Shown in pieces: positions 1 to 8,296 of a DNA stretch of 64,000 nucleotides; the stretch's first letter is position 1, and every line of letters begins with the position of its first letter. Made by a program: the position numbers and the translations under genes. The notes beneath the pieces were generated by a model, which did no database searches, was not told where the DNA came from, and worked only from the letters and a program-made list of their open reading frames with translations. This DNA is from Paenibacillus humicola (lineage in GTDB: Bacteria > Bacillota > Bacilli > Paenibacillales > Paenibacillaceae): contig NZ_JAQGPL010000001.1 of assembly GCF_028826105.1 (NCBI RefSeq), positions 2,134,501-2,198,500 of the forward strand, in the 5' to 3' direction.

Positions 1-2
1 TT

Positions 3-518
3 CAGGCCGAGCATATTTTTATTTTGCCGAACAACGGCAATATCATCCTGTCCGCGCGGCAGGCCGCCGAGCTGAGCGAGCGGAACGTGACGGTCATCCC
101 GACGAAGACGATTCCCCAGGGGCTGGCCGCGGCGCTCGCCTTCCGGGACGACGAAGGCGCGGAGGCGAATGCGGAAGCGATGACGGGCGCATCCTCGCTC
201 GTCCGCTCCGGGCAGGTTACGACGGCCGTGCGCGATACGGCGATCGACGGCGTCGAGATCAAGGAAGGCGACTATATCGGCATTTTGGAGAAGGCCATTA
301 TCTGTTCTTCTCCGGACATGCAGGACGCGTGCCGCGAGCTGCTGGCCGTCATGCTGGAGGACGGGGGCGAGCTGGTGACGATATTGACCGGCGAGGAAGC
401 GGTGCGCGAAGACACCGAATCGCTTGTCGCGTGGGCGCGGGAAACGTTCCCGGAGGCGGAGTTCGAGGTGCACGAAGGCGGGCAGCCGCTGTACCCTTAT
501 CTGATTGCGGCGGAATAG
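3..518 (+). CDS. fakA: Fatty acid kinase FakA (YloV/DAK2-type), C-terminal part
   Basis: This is the 3' end of a gene that starts before the window; the frame is open from base 3 with no start needed. The visible 171 residues contain the ILPNNGNII motif, the VIPTKTIPQG segment and a C-terminal TILTGEEA...YPYLIAAE region, which together are typical of the C-terminal half of YloV/FakA proteins. In Firmicutes FakA phosphorylates fatty acids that are presented by DegV-type FakB proteins, for entry into phospholipid synthesis. A degV gene follows after 16 bases and fits that partnership. The identification rests on motif resemblance and context. The N-terminal Dak kinase domain lies outside the window. 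Confidence 0.85.
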   Translation, partial: QAEHIFILPNNGNIILSARQAAELSERNVTVIPTKTIPQGLAAALAFRDDEGAEANAEAMTGASSLVRSGQVTTAVRDTAIDGVEIKEGDYIGILEKAIICSSPDMQDACRELLAVMLEDGGELVTILTGEEAVREDTESLVAWARETFPEAEFEVHEGGQPLYPYLIAAE

Positions 519-534
519 AAAACGAGGTGACGGC

Positions 535-1386
535 ATGAGCAGCGTGAAAATCGTTACGGACAGCTCGTCGGATATCCCGAAGCGGATGCGGGAGCAGCTC
601 GGCATCGAGCTGGTGCCGCTCAAGGTGACGATCGGCGAGGACCTGTATTTGGACGGCGTTTCGGACAGCGGCGAGTTTTACGAGAAGCTGAAGGCTTCGC
701 CGGAGCCGCCGAGGACGTCCCAGCCGTCGCCGGCCGAATTTTCGGAGGTTTACGGCCGCATCCTGAAGCAGCATCCGGACGCGTCCATCCTGTCGTTTCA
801 TTTGGCTTCGGTGCTGAGCGGAACATGCCAGTCCGCCATGCTGGGAGCGTCCATGCTGGAGACGGACGCCGACATTACGGTTGTGGATTCGAAATCGGCT
901 TCGTACGGCTTCGGCGCTTTTGTCGTCAAGGCGGCGGAGATGGCGGCGGCGGGAAGCGCGAAGGAAGACATTTTGGAGGCATTCGAACAGTTCCGGCTTG
1001 ACCGGAAGCTGTATTTTTTGGTCGATACGCTCGAATATTTGCAGAAGGGCGGCAGGATCGGCAAAGCGGCGGCGCTCTTAGGCACGATTTTGAACATCAA
1101 GCCGATTCTGACGCTGAGCGAGGAAGGGGAAGTGTTTCCCGTCGACAAGGTCAGAGGGCAGAAAAAAGCGATGGCGCGCATCGTGGAGCTGCTGAAGCGC
1201 GATTTCGGCCGCGACCCGGTCGACATGACGGTCGGATGGGCGTACCGGAGCGAGCTCGCGCTGGAGCTGGCGGGGCTGGCCCAGGCGGAGCTGAACGTCC
1301 GCACGGTCCGGCAGACGGAAATCGGTGCGGCGATCGGCACGCATGCGGGGCCGGGAACGGCAGCGTTATTTATGAATCGGGTGTGA
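535..1386 (+). CDS. DegV family fatty-acid-binding protein (FakB-like)
   Basis: 283 residues, the usual DegV size. The start is the ATG at 535, preceded by GAGGTGA at 524-530; an in-frame upstream start at 505 overlaps fakA and has no ribosome binding site. The N-terminal TDSSSDIP motif, the TSQPSP segment near residue 65, the VDSKSASYG motif and the GGRIG stretch are hallmarks of the DegV fold, in which a fatty acid lies in a deep pocket between two domains. It probably hands an acyl chain to the FakA encoded just upstream. Which of the several FakB paralogues this is, and its chain preference, cannot be read from the sequence. Confidence 0.88.
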   Translation: MSSVKIVTDSSSDIPKRMREQLGIELVPLKVTIGEDLYLDGVSDSGEFYEKLKASPEPPRTSQPSPAEFSEVYGRILKQHPDASILSFHLASVLSGTCQSAMLGASMLETDADITVVDSKSASYGFGAFVVKAAEMAAAGSAKEDILEAFEQFRLDRKLYFLVDTLEYLQKGGRIGKAAALLGTILNIKPILTLSEEGEVFPVDKVRGQKKAMARIVELLKRDFGRDPVDMTVGWAYRSELALELAGLAQAELNVRTVRQTEIGAAIGTHAGPGTAALFMNRV

Positions 1387-1393
1387 GGATACG

Positions 1394-3442
1394 ATGAAAC
1401 TGGATCAGCTGCCGGTCCGCAGCGTAAAAGGCGTGAGCGCTCAGAAGGAACAGGAGCTTCACGCCTTTGGCGTCCATACGGTCGCCGACCTGCTGGATTA
1501 TTTTCCGTTCCGGTATGAGGATTACCGTATTCGCGGGCTGGCTGAAACAAAAGACGGAGAAAAGGTTACGGTACTGGGCAAAATTATGAGCAACCCTTCG
1601 CTGCAGCGGTACGGGCGGGCCAAATCGCGCTTGACGTCCAAGGTTGCGGTAGACGGCGTACTCGTGACGGCGGTCTGGTTCAACCGTCATTTTCTGCAGG
1701 AACAGCTTGTACCGGGCCGGGATATTACGCTGACGGGCAAATGGGATCAGCGCCGGCTGCAGCTGACGGTCTCCGAATCGGAGTTTCCGGACCGGGGGGC
1801 GAAGCGTTCGGGCACGCTGCAGCCGGTCTATTCGGTCGGCGGGAGCGTCACCCAGGCATGGATGCGCAAAACGATCGAACAGGCGCTTGTGCAGTACGGC
1901 GCGATGCTTGAAGAGGTGCTGCCGCTGGAGCTGGTGGACAAATACGGGCTCATGCCGAGACGCGACGCGATCGCCCGCATTCATCGGCCGGACGATACGG
2001 ATGAAGGCCAGGCGGCACGCCGCAGGCTCGTCTACGAGGAGCTGTTCCTGTTTCAGCTCAAGCTGCAGGCGTACCGGTCGCTCATCCGCAAACGGATGGA
2101 CGGCGTTGCCCATTCGGTGAGCGCGGAGACCATCCTCGCCTTCGTCCGGACGCTGCCGTTCGAGCTGACGGCTTCGCAGAAGAAGGTGATCAACGAAATT
2201 TTGATCGACATGCGCTCGGCCGCCTGCATGAACCGTCTGCTGCAGGGGGACGTCGGCTCGGGGAAAACGGTCGTGGCGGCGGTGGCGCTGTATGCGTCGG
2301 TGAAAGCCGGCCATCAGGGGGCGCTTATGGTGCCGACGGAAATTTTGGCCGAGCAGCATTACCGGTCGCTGCAGAAGCTGTATGCCGATGCCGGCGTCGA
2401 GGTCGCGCTGCTTACCGGCAGCATGACCGACAAGCGCAAGCGGGATGTGGCCGCCGGGCTGCAGATGGGGCTGATCGACGTCGTCGTCGGCACTCACGCC
2501 CTCATCCAGGATGGGATCGAGTTCCGCAGCCTCGGCCTGGTCGTTACGGACGAGCAGCACCGCTTTGGCGTCAACCAGCGCAGCGTGCTGCGGCACAAAG
2601 GGATTAATCCCGACGTGCTGACGATGACGGCGACGCCCATTCCGCGCACGCTGGCAATCACCGCCTTCGGCGATATGGACGTCTCGACGCTGCGGGAGCG
2701 GCCGCAAGGACGGAAGCCGATTCTCACGTATTGGGTCAAGCACTCGATGATGGATCGGGTGCTCGGCTTTATTCGCCGCGAAGCGGAGGCGGGCCGGCAG
2801 AGCTATTTTATTTGCCCGCTGATCGAGGAATCGGACAAGCTGGACGTGCAGAACGCGATCGATCTCCACGTGCAGCTGATGCAGGCTTTTCCGGACATGA
2901 AGATCGGCCTTCTGCACGGCAGGCTGTCGGCCGGGGAGAAGGACGAAGCGATGCGGGACTTTTCTTCCGGCGAAACGCAGGTGCTGGTGGCGACGACGGT
3001 TGTCGAGGTCGGCGTCGACGTGCCGAATGCGACGCTGATGATCATCATGGACGCCGAACGGTTCGGCTTGTCGCAGCTGCACCAGCTGCGCGGGCGCGTC
3101 GGCCGCGGCGGCCATCAGTCGTACTGCGTGCTGATCGCCGACCCGAAATCGGAGACGGGGCGGGAACGGATGAAGGTGATGACCGAAACCGACGACGGCT
3201 TCGAGGTGGCAAGGCGCGACCTGGAGCTGCGGGGGCCCGGCGATTTTTTCGGCACGAAGCAGAGCGGGGTGCCGGATTTCAAGCTGGCCGATATGTCGGC
3301 CGATTTTGCAGTGCTGGAGGAGGCGCGGGATGACGCGGCGGAGCTGACCGGACGGCCGGACTTCTGGACGGCGGCCGCCTATGCGAGGCTGCACGATATA
3401 TTGCGGAAGGATCAACTTTTTCAAGGGGATTTGCTGGACTAG
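1394..3442 (+). CDS. recG: ATP-dependent DNA helicase RecG
   Basis: 682 residues, full length for RecG. An N-terminal wedge/OB-fold region is followed by a superfamily 2 helicase core: Walker A GDVGSGKT near residue 285, DEQH box near residue 384 (VTDEQHRFG), motif III TATPIPRT, and motif VI QLRGRVGRG. RecG remodels stalled replication forks and Holliday junctions. The ATG at 1394 follows degV by 7 bases, with GTGAGGA as ribosome binding site, so it is probably cotranscribed with fakA-degV. No anomaly was seen. A very long open frame on the opposite strand is a composition artefact. Confidence 0.97.
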   Translation: MKLDQLPVRSVKGVSAQKEQELHAFGVHTVADLLDYFPFRYEDYRIRGLAETKDGEKVTVLGKIMSNPSLQRYGRAKSRLTSKVAVDGVLVTAVWFNRHFLQEQLVPGRDITLTGKWDQRRLQLTVSESEFPDRGAKRSGTLQPVYSVGGSVTQAWMRKTIEQALVQYGAMLEEVLPLELVDKYGLMPRRDAIARIHRPDDTDEGQAARRRLVYEELFLFQLKLQAYRSLIRKRMDGVAHSVSAETILAFVRTLPFELTASQKKVINEILIDMRSAACMNRLLQGDVGSGKTVVAAVALYASVKAGHQGALMVPTEILAEQHYRSLQKLYADAGVEVALLTGSMTDKRKRDVAAGLQMGLIDVVVGTHALIQDGIEFRSLGLVVTDEQHRFGVNQRSVLRHKGINPDVLTMTATPIPRTLAITAFGDMDVSTLRERPQGRKPILTYWVKHSMMDRVLGFIRREAEAGRQSYFICPLIEESDKLDVQNAIDLHVQLMQAFPDMKIGLLHGRLSAGEKDEAMRDFSSGETQVLVATTVVEVGVDVPNATLMIIMDAERFGLSQLHQLRGRVGRGGHQSYCVLIADPKSETGRERMKVMTETDDGFEVARRDLELRGPGDFFGTKQSGVPDFKLADMSADFAVLEEARDDAAELTGRPDFWTAAAYARLHDILRKDQLFQGDLLD

Positions 3443-3516
3443 TTTTTTTCGGCGGTGCTGCGGCATATAGTACATCGAATGGCTGATAAAGCCGGACGGA
3501 GGTGCTGAAGACCGCA

Positions 3517-3804
3517 ATGAGCTATACGAAATACGGCATTCGGCCGGAATTGGTCGAACGCGTCAAGACGAAAATGAAAAATCCGGCCGTCAAGGATAGA
3601 GTGAAAATGGCGCTTCACGGCGTCACAAAATACGATTTGCAGGATCGCGCCAAGGTGCGCCGGCTCGTCCGGACCTGCTCCGGCATCCTGCACGAGCCGT
3701 TGACCGAAACGCAGGAGGAGCAGATGATCGCCTTCGTGCTCGGGCAGCGGATCGATCCGAACAATACGCTTCATCTGCTCAAATTATGGGCGATGTTCCG
3801 CTGA
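3517..3804 (+). CDS. Stage VI sporulation protein F-like (SpoVIF)
   Basis: 95 residues starting MSYTKYGIRPELV. The ATG at 3517 is preferred, with GGAGGTG at 3498-3504 upstream; a GTG at 3502 would overlap that site. The product resembles the small SpoVIF family annotated in Bacillales, with the central segment KYDLQDRAKVRRLVRTCS and the C-terminal QEEQMIAFVLGQ. In B. subtilis SpoVIF is a late mother-cell protein needed for spore coat assembly. Location directly downstream of recG is common in Paenibacillus-like genomes. No transmembrane or signal segment is visible. The assignment is from family resemblance and remains moderate because the protein is short. Confidence 0.7.
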   Translation: MSYTKYGIRPELVERVKTKMKNPAVKDRVKMALHGVTKYDLQDRAKVRRLVRTCSGILHEPLTETQEEQMIAFVLGQRIDPNNTLHLLKLWAMFR

Positions 3805-4009
3805 CCCTTCGGGGCCGGCGGTTTTTTTTAATCAAAGAGGGGATAAAATCCAGTGTTATCCGCAGGCTTCGAAACGGTTTTAATCGAGCCGCTTACCCCC
3901 TCCCTCGAGCAGATACGAGAGCAGTTGAAGGACCACGTTTTTTTGAAGGCCGTCTTTCCGGACAAATAATCGTCGGTTTGGTCCGGGCGCGGCTCGAACA
4001 GGGCTTTCT

Positions 4010-4696
4010 TCAGCCTTCTTTGGCGGCGCCTAAAGGCGCGATTAATGCGGGATCGTCGTTGGCGACGTTCCCGACGGCGGACGAGACGGGATAAGCCTCC
4101 ATTTCGTCTTCCGGATAGGGGCGCAGCAGACCGCCGATCCTCTGCTGATCCTGAATCGACCGGTCCAGCCACTGCGCCTCGTCCTCCGGACGGAGAATAA
4201 CCGGCATCCGGTCGTGGATCGTGGCCATCAATTTGTTCGGCTCGGTGGTCAAAATGGTGCAGGTGCTCAGCTTGCCGCCGTCCGGAGTCAGCCACGTATC
4301 GAACAGGCCGGCCATGCTGAACAACCGCCGGCTGCGCAGCACGATGCGAAGCGGCTGCTTGCCGTCCGCCGTTTTGCGCCATTCGTAGAAGCCGTCGGCC
4401 GGGATCAGGCACCGTTTGCGCCGGACCAGCTGCTTGAAGGCGGGCTTGTCCCATACCGACTCGGCGCGCGCGTTGATCATTTTGTAGCCGATTTTCGGAT
4501 CATTGGCCCAGGAAGGGACAAGCCCCCATTTCAGCTCGCCAAGCCGGCTGCGCTTGCCGTCATGGATGATTGCGAATACCATTTGCCCGGGCGCGACGTT
4601 ATATTTCGGCCGTTGATGCGGGACGTCCGTTTCTTCGATGAGGTAACGCAGCATTAGCTCCTCCAGCGAGACGACAATCGTGTAGCGTCCGCACAT
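4010..4696 (-). CDS. SRAP family protein (YedK/HMCES-like abasic-site DNA-protein crosslinker)
   Basis: 228 residues. The start is chosen at MCGRYT because Cys2 must be N-terminal after methionine removal; the in-frame ATG nine bases upstream would bury it. A ribosome binding site AAGGAGG lies about 20 bases before this start. Cys2 crosslinks abasic sites in single-stranded DNA in this family. Other SRAP hallmarks are RPKYNVAPGQ, WGLVPSWA, NARAES, CLIPADGFYEW (with the catalytic Glu), and a C-terminal HDRMPVIL motif containing the conserved His. It is likely monocistronic and divergent from the DUF2515 gene. A perfect palindrome overlaps its likely -10 box. Confidence 0.92.
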   Translation of the reverse strand: MCGRYTIVVSLEELMLRYLIEETDVPHQRPKYNVAPGQMVFAIIHDGKRSRLGELKWGLVPSWANDPKIGYKMINARAESVWDKPAFKQLVRRKRCLIPADGFYEWRKTADGKQPLRIVLRSRRLFSMAGLFDTWLTPDGGKLSTCTILTTEPNKLMATIHDRMPVILRPEDEAQWLDRSIQDQQRIGGLLRPYPEDEMEAYPVSSAVGNVANDDPALIAPLGAAKEG

Positions 4697-4726
4697 GACT
4701 TCCAATTCCTCCTTCGGCGTTCTCTT

Positions 4727-4741
4727 CTTGTATTATACAAG
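4727..4741. promoter_or_regulatory. Palindrome overlapping the likely -10 box of the SRAP gene
   Basis: The 15-base sequence CTTGTATTATACAAG is an inverted repeat with six-base arms (CTTGTA/TACAAG). Read on the minus strand it contains TATAAT at 4737-4732, about 35 bases before the SRAP start. It could be an operator overlapping the promoter. It does not match the Gram-positive LexA box (GAAC-N4-GTTC). Confidence 0.4.
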
Positions 4742-4858
4742 GTTCGCTGCGCCTGTGCGATATTCCATTATCCGGTAAAAATGTCGGCTTGAAACGGCTA
4801 AGCCGGCCGCGCCCTGCCTATACTGATAAGTAAAACGGGTAAAAAAGAAGGTGGCCGG

Positions 4859-6421
4859 ATGGGGTCGGGACAAACGCGGCAAGGTGTGGCCAAAAAGCTG
4901 GCGGAGTGGCTGAAATGGCCGGAGCAGCTGTTTGAAATCGCGGCGGACAAGCTGCGTGCGCGAGCCGAATCAAGGCGGCTCGCCGAAGGGGCGAAGCCGG
5001 TCCGTTTGCGAGCGGAGGCGGTGCGGGAGCTGTTTGCGCTCTGGGCGGGCAGCACAGTTAGCCATGAAGCCTCGTCGGCTTTAGGACGCTATGCATCTAC
5101 TGCCGGCAGGGCAGCCGGCGAAACCGAAAACGTCCGGGACGGCGGCGATGACGTGAAGGTTGCAGCGGCAAACAGGGAGTGCGAAGAGGGAGATGTGGAA
5201 GCAAGAGGGGGCGGAGCAGCGGCAGTCATCAGCGGCGCGGACCCCCGGTCGTACGGAGGCGGGAAAACATCAGCCGGGGATCGTGCTGCCGAAAGCCCGG
5301 CGGAAGAAGCCGGTAACGCTGCCGGGCGGCAGGGCGAGACGGAGCGGCCGGCATTCGGCGCGCGGACGATGAAATGGTGCGGCGAGGAGCGGTCGCTGCT
5401 ATACCGCATCGAATTCGAGACGGAGCGCGCAAACCGCAACAACGTAACGCGCACCGAGGCGTACCGTGCCGTTTATTTTCGGCGGCCGGAGCTGCATTGG
5501 GCGCTGCTCGCCCATATCGTGTCGCGCAACGGCGGCTGGAACATGACCGACCTGAAGGGCGAGCTGCTTCCCCGGCTGCTGACCGAAGATCAGACCGAAG
5601 CGACCTTCCGGCTGCTGGAACGATGCAACGCCCTTATTTTCGGCGATGCTTATCCGCAGCTGCTTCTTTATGAGGCGGGGCGCAAGGCGGAGCGCGACTA
5701 TTCGGGCCTTGCCGCGGCATTCGGGGTATCCGCTTTCATGGAGCCGGTCTGGGCGCTGTTCAGGAAACGTCGCGATTCGGCGCTGCTGACGACCGCACTT
5801 ATCGTCAATGAGCAGCATGTGATCGAGCGCCGCGTCGTGCAGCACCCGGAATACCGGGAGCATGTGCTAAACAAACCGTCGTTTAAGGTGCAGGCGGTGC
5901 TGCAGACGAACACGGTCGTGCTGCCGTACGGCGTCCAAGCGGAAGCGGGGATGAAGCTCGCCGGACTGGTGCTGGAGCATTTCGGCGATTTGCGGGAGCG
6001 AATCGAATTCGGCAAACGGCTGTACGCCGTTTTGTTCGGCGTGCCGGAGGTACGGAGCGGGGCGCTCGAATTTGTTCGCGCGGTACAGCACACCGGTTCG
6101 CGCGCCGATTACGCTCCGCACCTGTTTACGAGCGTCCGAAGCGGGAAGAGCCGCGGCTTGTACAAACCGCGGCTGAAGGACGGCAAGCTCGCGCGGGGCG
6201 CAAAGCCGCTGTACAGCCCGAAGCTCGGCGACGCCTGGCCGGACAGGTCGGTGGAACCGCCTCGGCCGGGGGACTGGACAAGGTGGGCCGGCCCGGTCGA
6301 GTCCTATTTCGAGGAGCTGCCGCTTCCGCCCGTGTTCGAAGTGACGGACGCGCATTGGCTGGCGCTGGCGAAAATCGAGCTGGCCGTAGCCGGTGCCGAG
6401 CGGCTTGGATGGTCCAAATAA
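4859..6421 (+). CDS. DUF2515 family protein (YppC-like) with a low-complexity insertion
   Basis: 520 residues, start ATG at 4859 with AAGGTGG upstream. The C-terminal two thirds (about residues 170-520) match my recollection of the DUF2515/YppC family of Bacillales: conserved segments include NNVTRTEAY, HWALLAHIVSRNGGWNMTDLKG, and a later FGKRLYAVLF region. Function is unknown. Residues about 75-165 form an unusual Gly/Ala/Glu/Arg-rich, probably disordered linker between an N-terminal helical part (residues 1-70) and the conserved domain. No signal peptide is evident. It is convergent with the MerR-methyltransferase gene and stands alone. Confidence 0.8.
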   Translation: MGSGQTRQGVAKKLAEWLKWPEQLFEIAADKLRARAESRRLAEGAKPVRLRAEAVRELFALWAGSTVSHEASSALGRYASTAGRAAGETENVRDGGDDVKVAAANRECEEGDVEARGGGAAAVISGADPRSYGGGKTSAGDRAAESPAEEAGNAAGRQGETERPAFGARTMKWCGEERSLLYRIEFETERANRNNVTRTEAYRAVYFRRPELHWALLAHIVSRNGGWNMTDLKGELLPRLLTEDQTEATFRLLERCNALIFGDAYPQLLLYEAGRKAERDYSGLAAAFGVSAFMEPVWALFRKRRDSALLTTALIVNEQHVIERRVVQHPEYREHVLNKPSFKVQAVLQTNTVVLPYGVQAEAGMKLAGLVLEHFGDLRERIEFGKRLYAVLFGVPEVRSGALEFVRAVQHTGSRADYAPHLFTSVRSGKSRGLYKPRLKDGKLARGAKPLYSPKLGDAWPDRSVEPPRPGDWTRWAGPVESYFEELPLPPVFEVTDAHWLALAKIELAVAGAERLGWSK

Positions 6422-6473
6422 TCGTTCGAATGCGACTTGGAACAGCGGCGCAGCTGCCGATTGAGACCCCCGC

Positions 6474-7553
6474 CTAAGTCGCCTCCCGCTTGACGGCATA
6501 GAGGATCCAGGCGCCCGGTCCGGCATCCGGTCTGACCGGTTGGTAGCCGAGCTCGGACAACCTGAGTTCCAGCTCGCCTAGATCGACGTCATGGAACGCG
6601 GATTCAGGCGAAATGCCGGAAGGACCGCCGCAGGCCGGCTTGTCGGCGCCGCGGGAACGCGGACCGGATGCGGGCAGGGTGACGCCGGCCAGACAAAGCC
6701 GTCCGCCCGGCAGCAGCACCCGGTCGATTTCGTCCAGCGCCTGCCGCTGCCGGCGGCGGTCCAGACTGTGCAGCGCAAAAGCGCAGGCGGCAAAATGGAA
6801 CCGCGGCCGCTGAAAAGGCAGCGCCAGCACGTTGCCATGCACGGCTTCGATGTTCGGCAGCCGTTCGCGGAAGTGGCGCAGCATGGCCGGCGATTGTTCG
6901 ACGGCCGTCATCGCCGCGCCGGCGGCCGCCAGCATCGCCGTCAGCCGGCCGGTTCCGGCGCCGGCCTCGCAGCCGTGTTCGCCGGACCGCGGATCGAGCC
7001 ACTGCACGATCGTCTCATGCGTCCGCGCATAATCCGCTTCATCGATAAACGGGCGAAGGGCTTCCGTGACCGCCCGTTCTTTATATTTTTCGGCCAGGCT
7101 CCCGAAATCCATTGGGTCCTGCCATTCGTCGACCAAAGCCGCGCTGTCCCTGAGCCTTTGCGCCGCCTCTTCAACCGAGTGAAGCGGCAGACGCCCCCGA
7201 GCATTGCCGGCCGCCAGCAGCTCGTCTAGCGCGGTCAACGCGCGCGACAGCTTGGACCATTCGCGGTAAACGTCCTGCCTCGTTTCCTCCAGCTTCTCCA
7301 GCGGCCCGCTACCGCTTTGCAGTTCGCAATCGCCCGGCTCGATGCCGCGGGCGAGCTCTTTTACGGCGGATACCGGCAGACCGATGCCGCGCAGCGAAAC
7401 GATCCAGCGGAGCGCGAGCAGGTCGCGGTCGTCATACGTCCGGTAGCCGTTCGGCGACTTTTGCGGCGAGAGCAGGCCTTTATCCTCATAAAAACGAATG
7501 GCCCGGGGCGTCGTCCCGAGCCTTTTTGCCGCTTCGTGAATATGCAGCCGCAT
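6474..7553 (-). CDS. MerR family regulator fused to a class I SAM methyltransferase domain
   Basis: 359 residues. Residues 1-75 are a MerR winged helix-turn-helix (RLHIHEAAKRLGTTPRAIRF, then YEDKGLLSP and NGYRTYDD), followed by a dimerisation helix to about residue 130. From about residue 150 (PMDFGSLAEKYKERA) there is a methyltransferase fold with SAM motif I GCEAGAGTGRL near residue 195, a motif II acidic residue in TAVEQSP, and LLPGGRLCLAG. In this architecture the enzyme domain replaces the usual effector-binding domain. The start ATG follows GGGAGGTGG. Its promoter, upstream and distinct from the mtnB gene end, has the 19-base spacer expected for MerR control. Substrate and effector are unknown. 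Confidence 0.85.
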   Translation of the reverse strand: MRLHIHEAAKRLGTTPRAIRFYEDKGLLSPQKSPNGYRTYDDRDLLALRWIVSLRGIGLPVSAVKELARGIEPGDCELQSGSGPLEKLEETRQDVYREWSKLSRALTALDELLAAGNARGRLPLHSVEEAAQRLRDSAALVDEWQDPMDFGSLAEKYKERAVTEALRPFIDEADYARTHETIVQWLDPRSGEHGCEAGAGTGRLTAMLAAAGAAMTAVEQSPAMLRHFRERLPNIEAVHGNVLALPFQRPRFHFAACAFALHSLDRRRQRQALDEIDRVLLPGGRLCLAGVTLPASGPRSRGADKPACGGPSGISPESAFHDVDLGELELRLSELGYQPVRPDAGPGAWILYAVKREAT

Positions 7554-7574
7554 GGAAACGCCACCTCCCGAGCC

Positions 7575-7605
7575 ATTGTAAACGTTGACGCAGCGTCAAG
7601 GTCAA
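7575..7605 (-). promoter_or_regulatory. MerR-type promoter with 19-base spacer and internal palindrome
   Basis: On the minus strand -35 TTGACC (7605-7600) and -10 TACAAT (7580-7575) are separated by 19 bases, the over-long spacing that MerR-family activators correct by DNA distortion. The spacer holds the perfect palindrome TTGACGCTGCGTCAA (7599-7585). This strongly suggests autoregulation by the MerR-methyltransferase. Confidence 0.82.
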
Positions 7606-7630
7606 GCCTCCGGTCGCCAGCCGCCGGATT

Positions 7631-8293
7631 TTATTTCCCGCTTCCGCCGCTTTGCTGCAGCAGCTCCCACCGGTAAACGTACTCGAACAAAAATTCGAAC
7701 GCCTCCAGGTGCCTTTTCGCCTCGAACGCATTCGCGCCCCAGGCGTAAATGCCGTGCTTGCGCAGCATGATGCCCGGAATGCGCTTGTCCAGCCGCTCCG
7801 TCACTTCCGGGACGATGCTCGGAATATGGGCGAAGTTGGACACAATCGGGATGTCGATCTGCGCCTCTTCCTCCCAAATATTGAACGCCTTAATGAGCTC
7901 GACGCCGTCAACCGGAATCGCTTTGCGCTCCCAAAACAGCTCGGAGACCAGATTGTTGAACACAGTATGGACGTGAAAAATGGCGCCGCAGCCCGTCAGC
8001 CTGTAAATTTCGCAGTGGATGAGCGTCTCGGCGGAAGGCTTCAGCCGCGTCGTCTCGCTTGGCTTGCCGTCCTGATCGACAAACAGAAAATCTTCGGGCG
8101 TCGACAGCGACTTGTCCTTCCCGCTTGCCGTAATGGCGAAATGGAACCGCCCGGGGTTGAAATCGCCCAGCCGCACCGACAAATTGCCGCTCGTGCCGGC
8201 AAACCAGCCGCGTGAGGCGAACAGCCGCTTCACTTCGGCCAGCTCGCCCAGGGCGCGCTGCTTCTCTTCAAGCGATAGAGTATCAAAATCCAT
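7631..8293 (-). CDS. mtnB: Methylthioribulose-1-phosphate dehydratase MtnB
   Basis: 220 residues, class II aldolase/adducin fold. FAGTSGNLSVR near residue 35 is the phosphate-binding segment, HVHT near residue 105 supplies zinc ligands, and LRKHGIYAWG carries the third His. MtnB dehydrates 5-methylthioribulose-1-phosphate in the methionine salvage pathway. The start follows GGAGGAGG by about 9 bases and mtnX ends 3 bases upstream, so the two are cotranscribed with mtnW. Similar folds include fuculose-phosphate aldolase, but the mtnW-mtnX-mtnB order settles the call. Confidence 0.95.
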   Translation of the reverse strand: MDFDTLSLEEKQRALGELAEVKRLFASRGWFAGTSGNLSVRLGDFNPGRFHFAITASGKDKSLSTPEDFLFVDQDGKPSETTRLKPSAETLIHCEIYRLTGCGAIFHVHTVFNNLVSELFWERKAIPVDGVELIKAFNIWEEEAQIDIPIVSNFAHIPSIVPEVTERLDKRIPGIMLRKHGIYAWGANAFEAKRHLEAFEFLFEYVYRWELLQQSGGSGK

Positions 8294-8296
8294 CGT

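Noticed and set aside
1370..3517. 715-codon open frame on the minus strand
   Set aside because: It lies wholly opposite recG, is His/Arg/Gln-rich and has no domain signature; it is a by-product of the GC-rich third positions.
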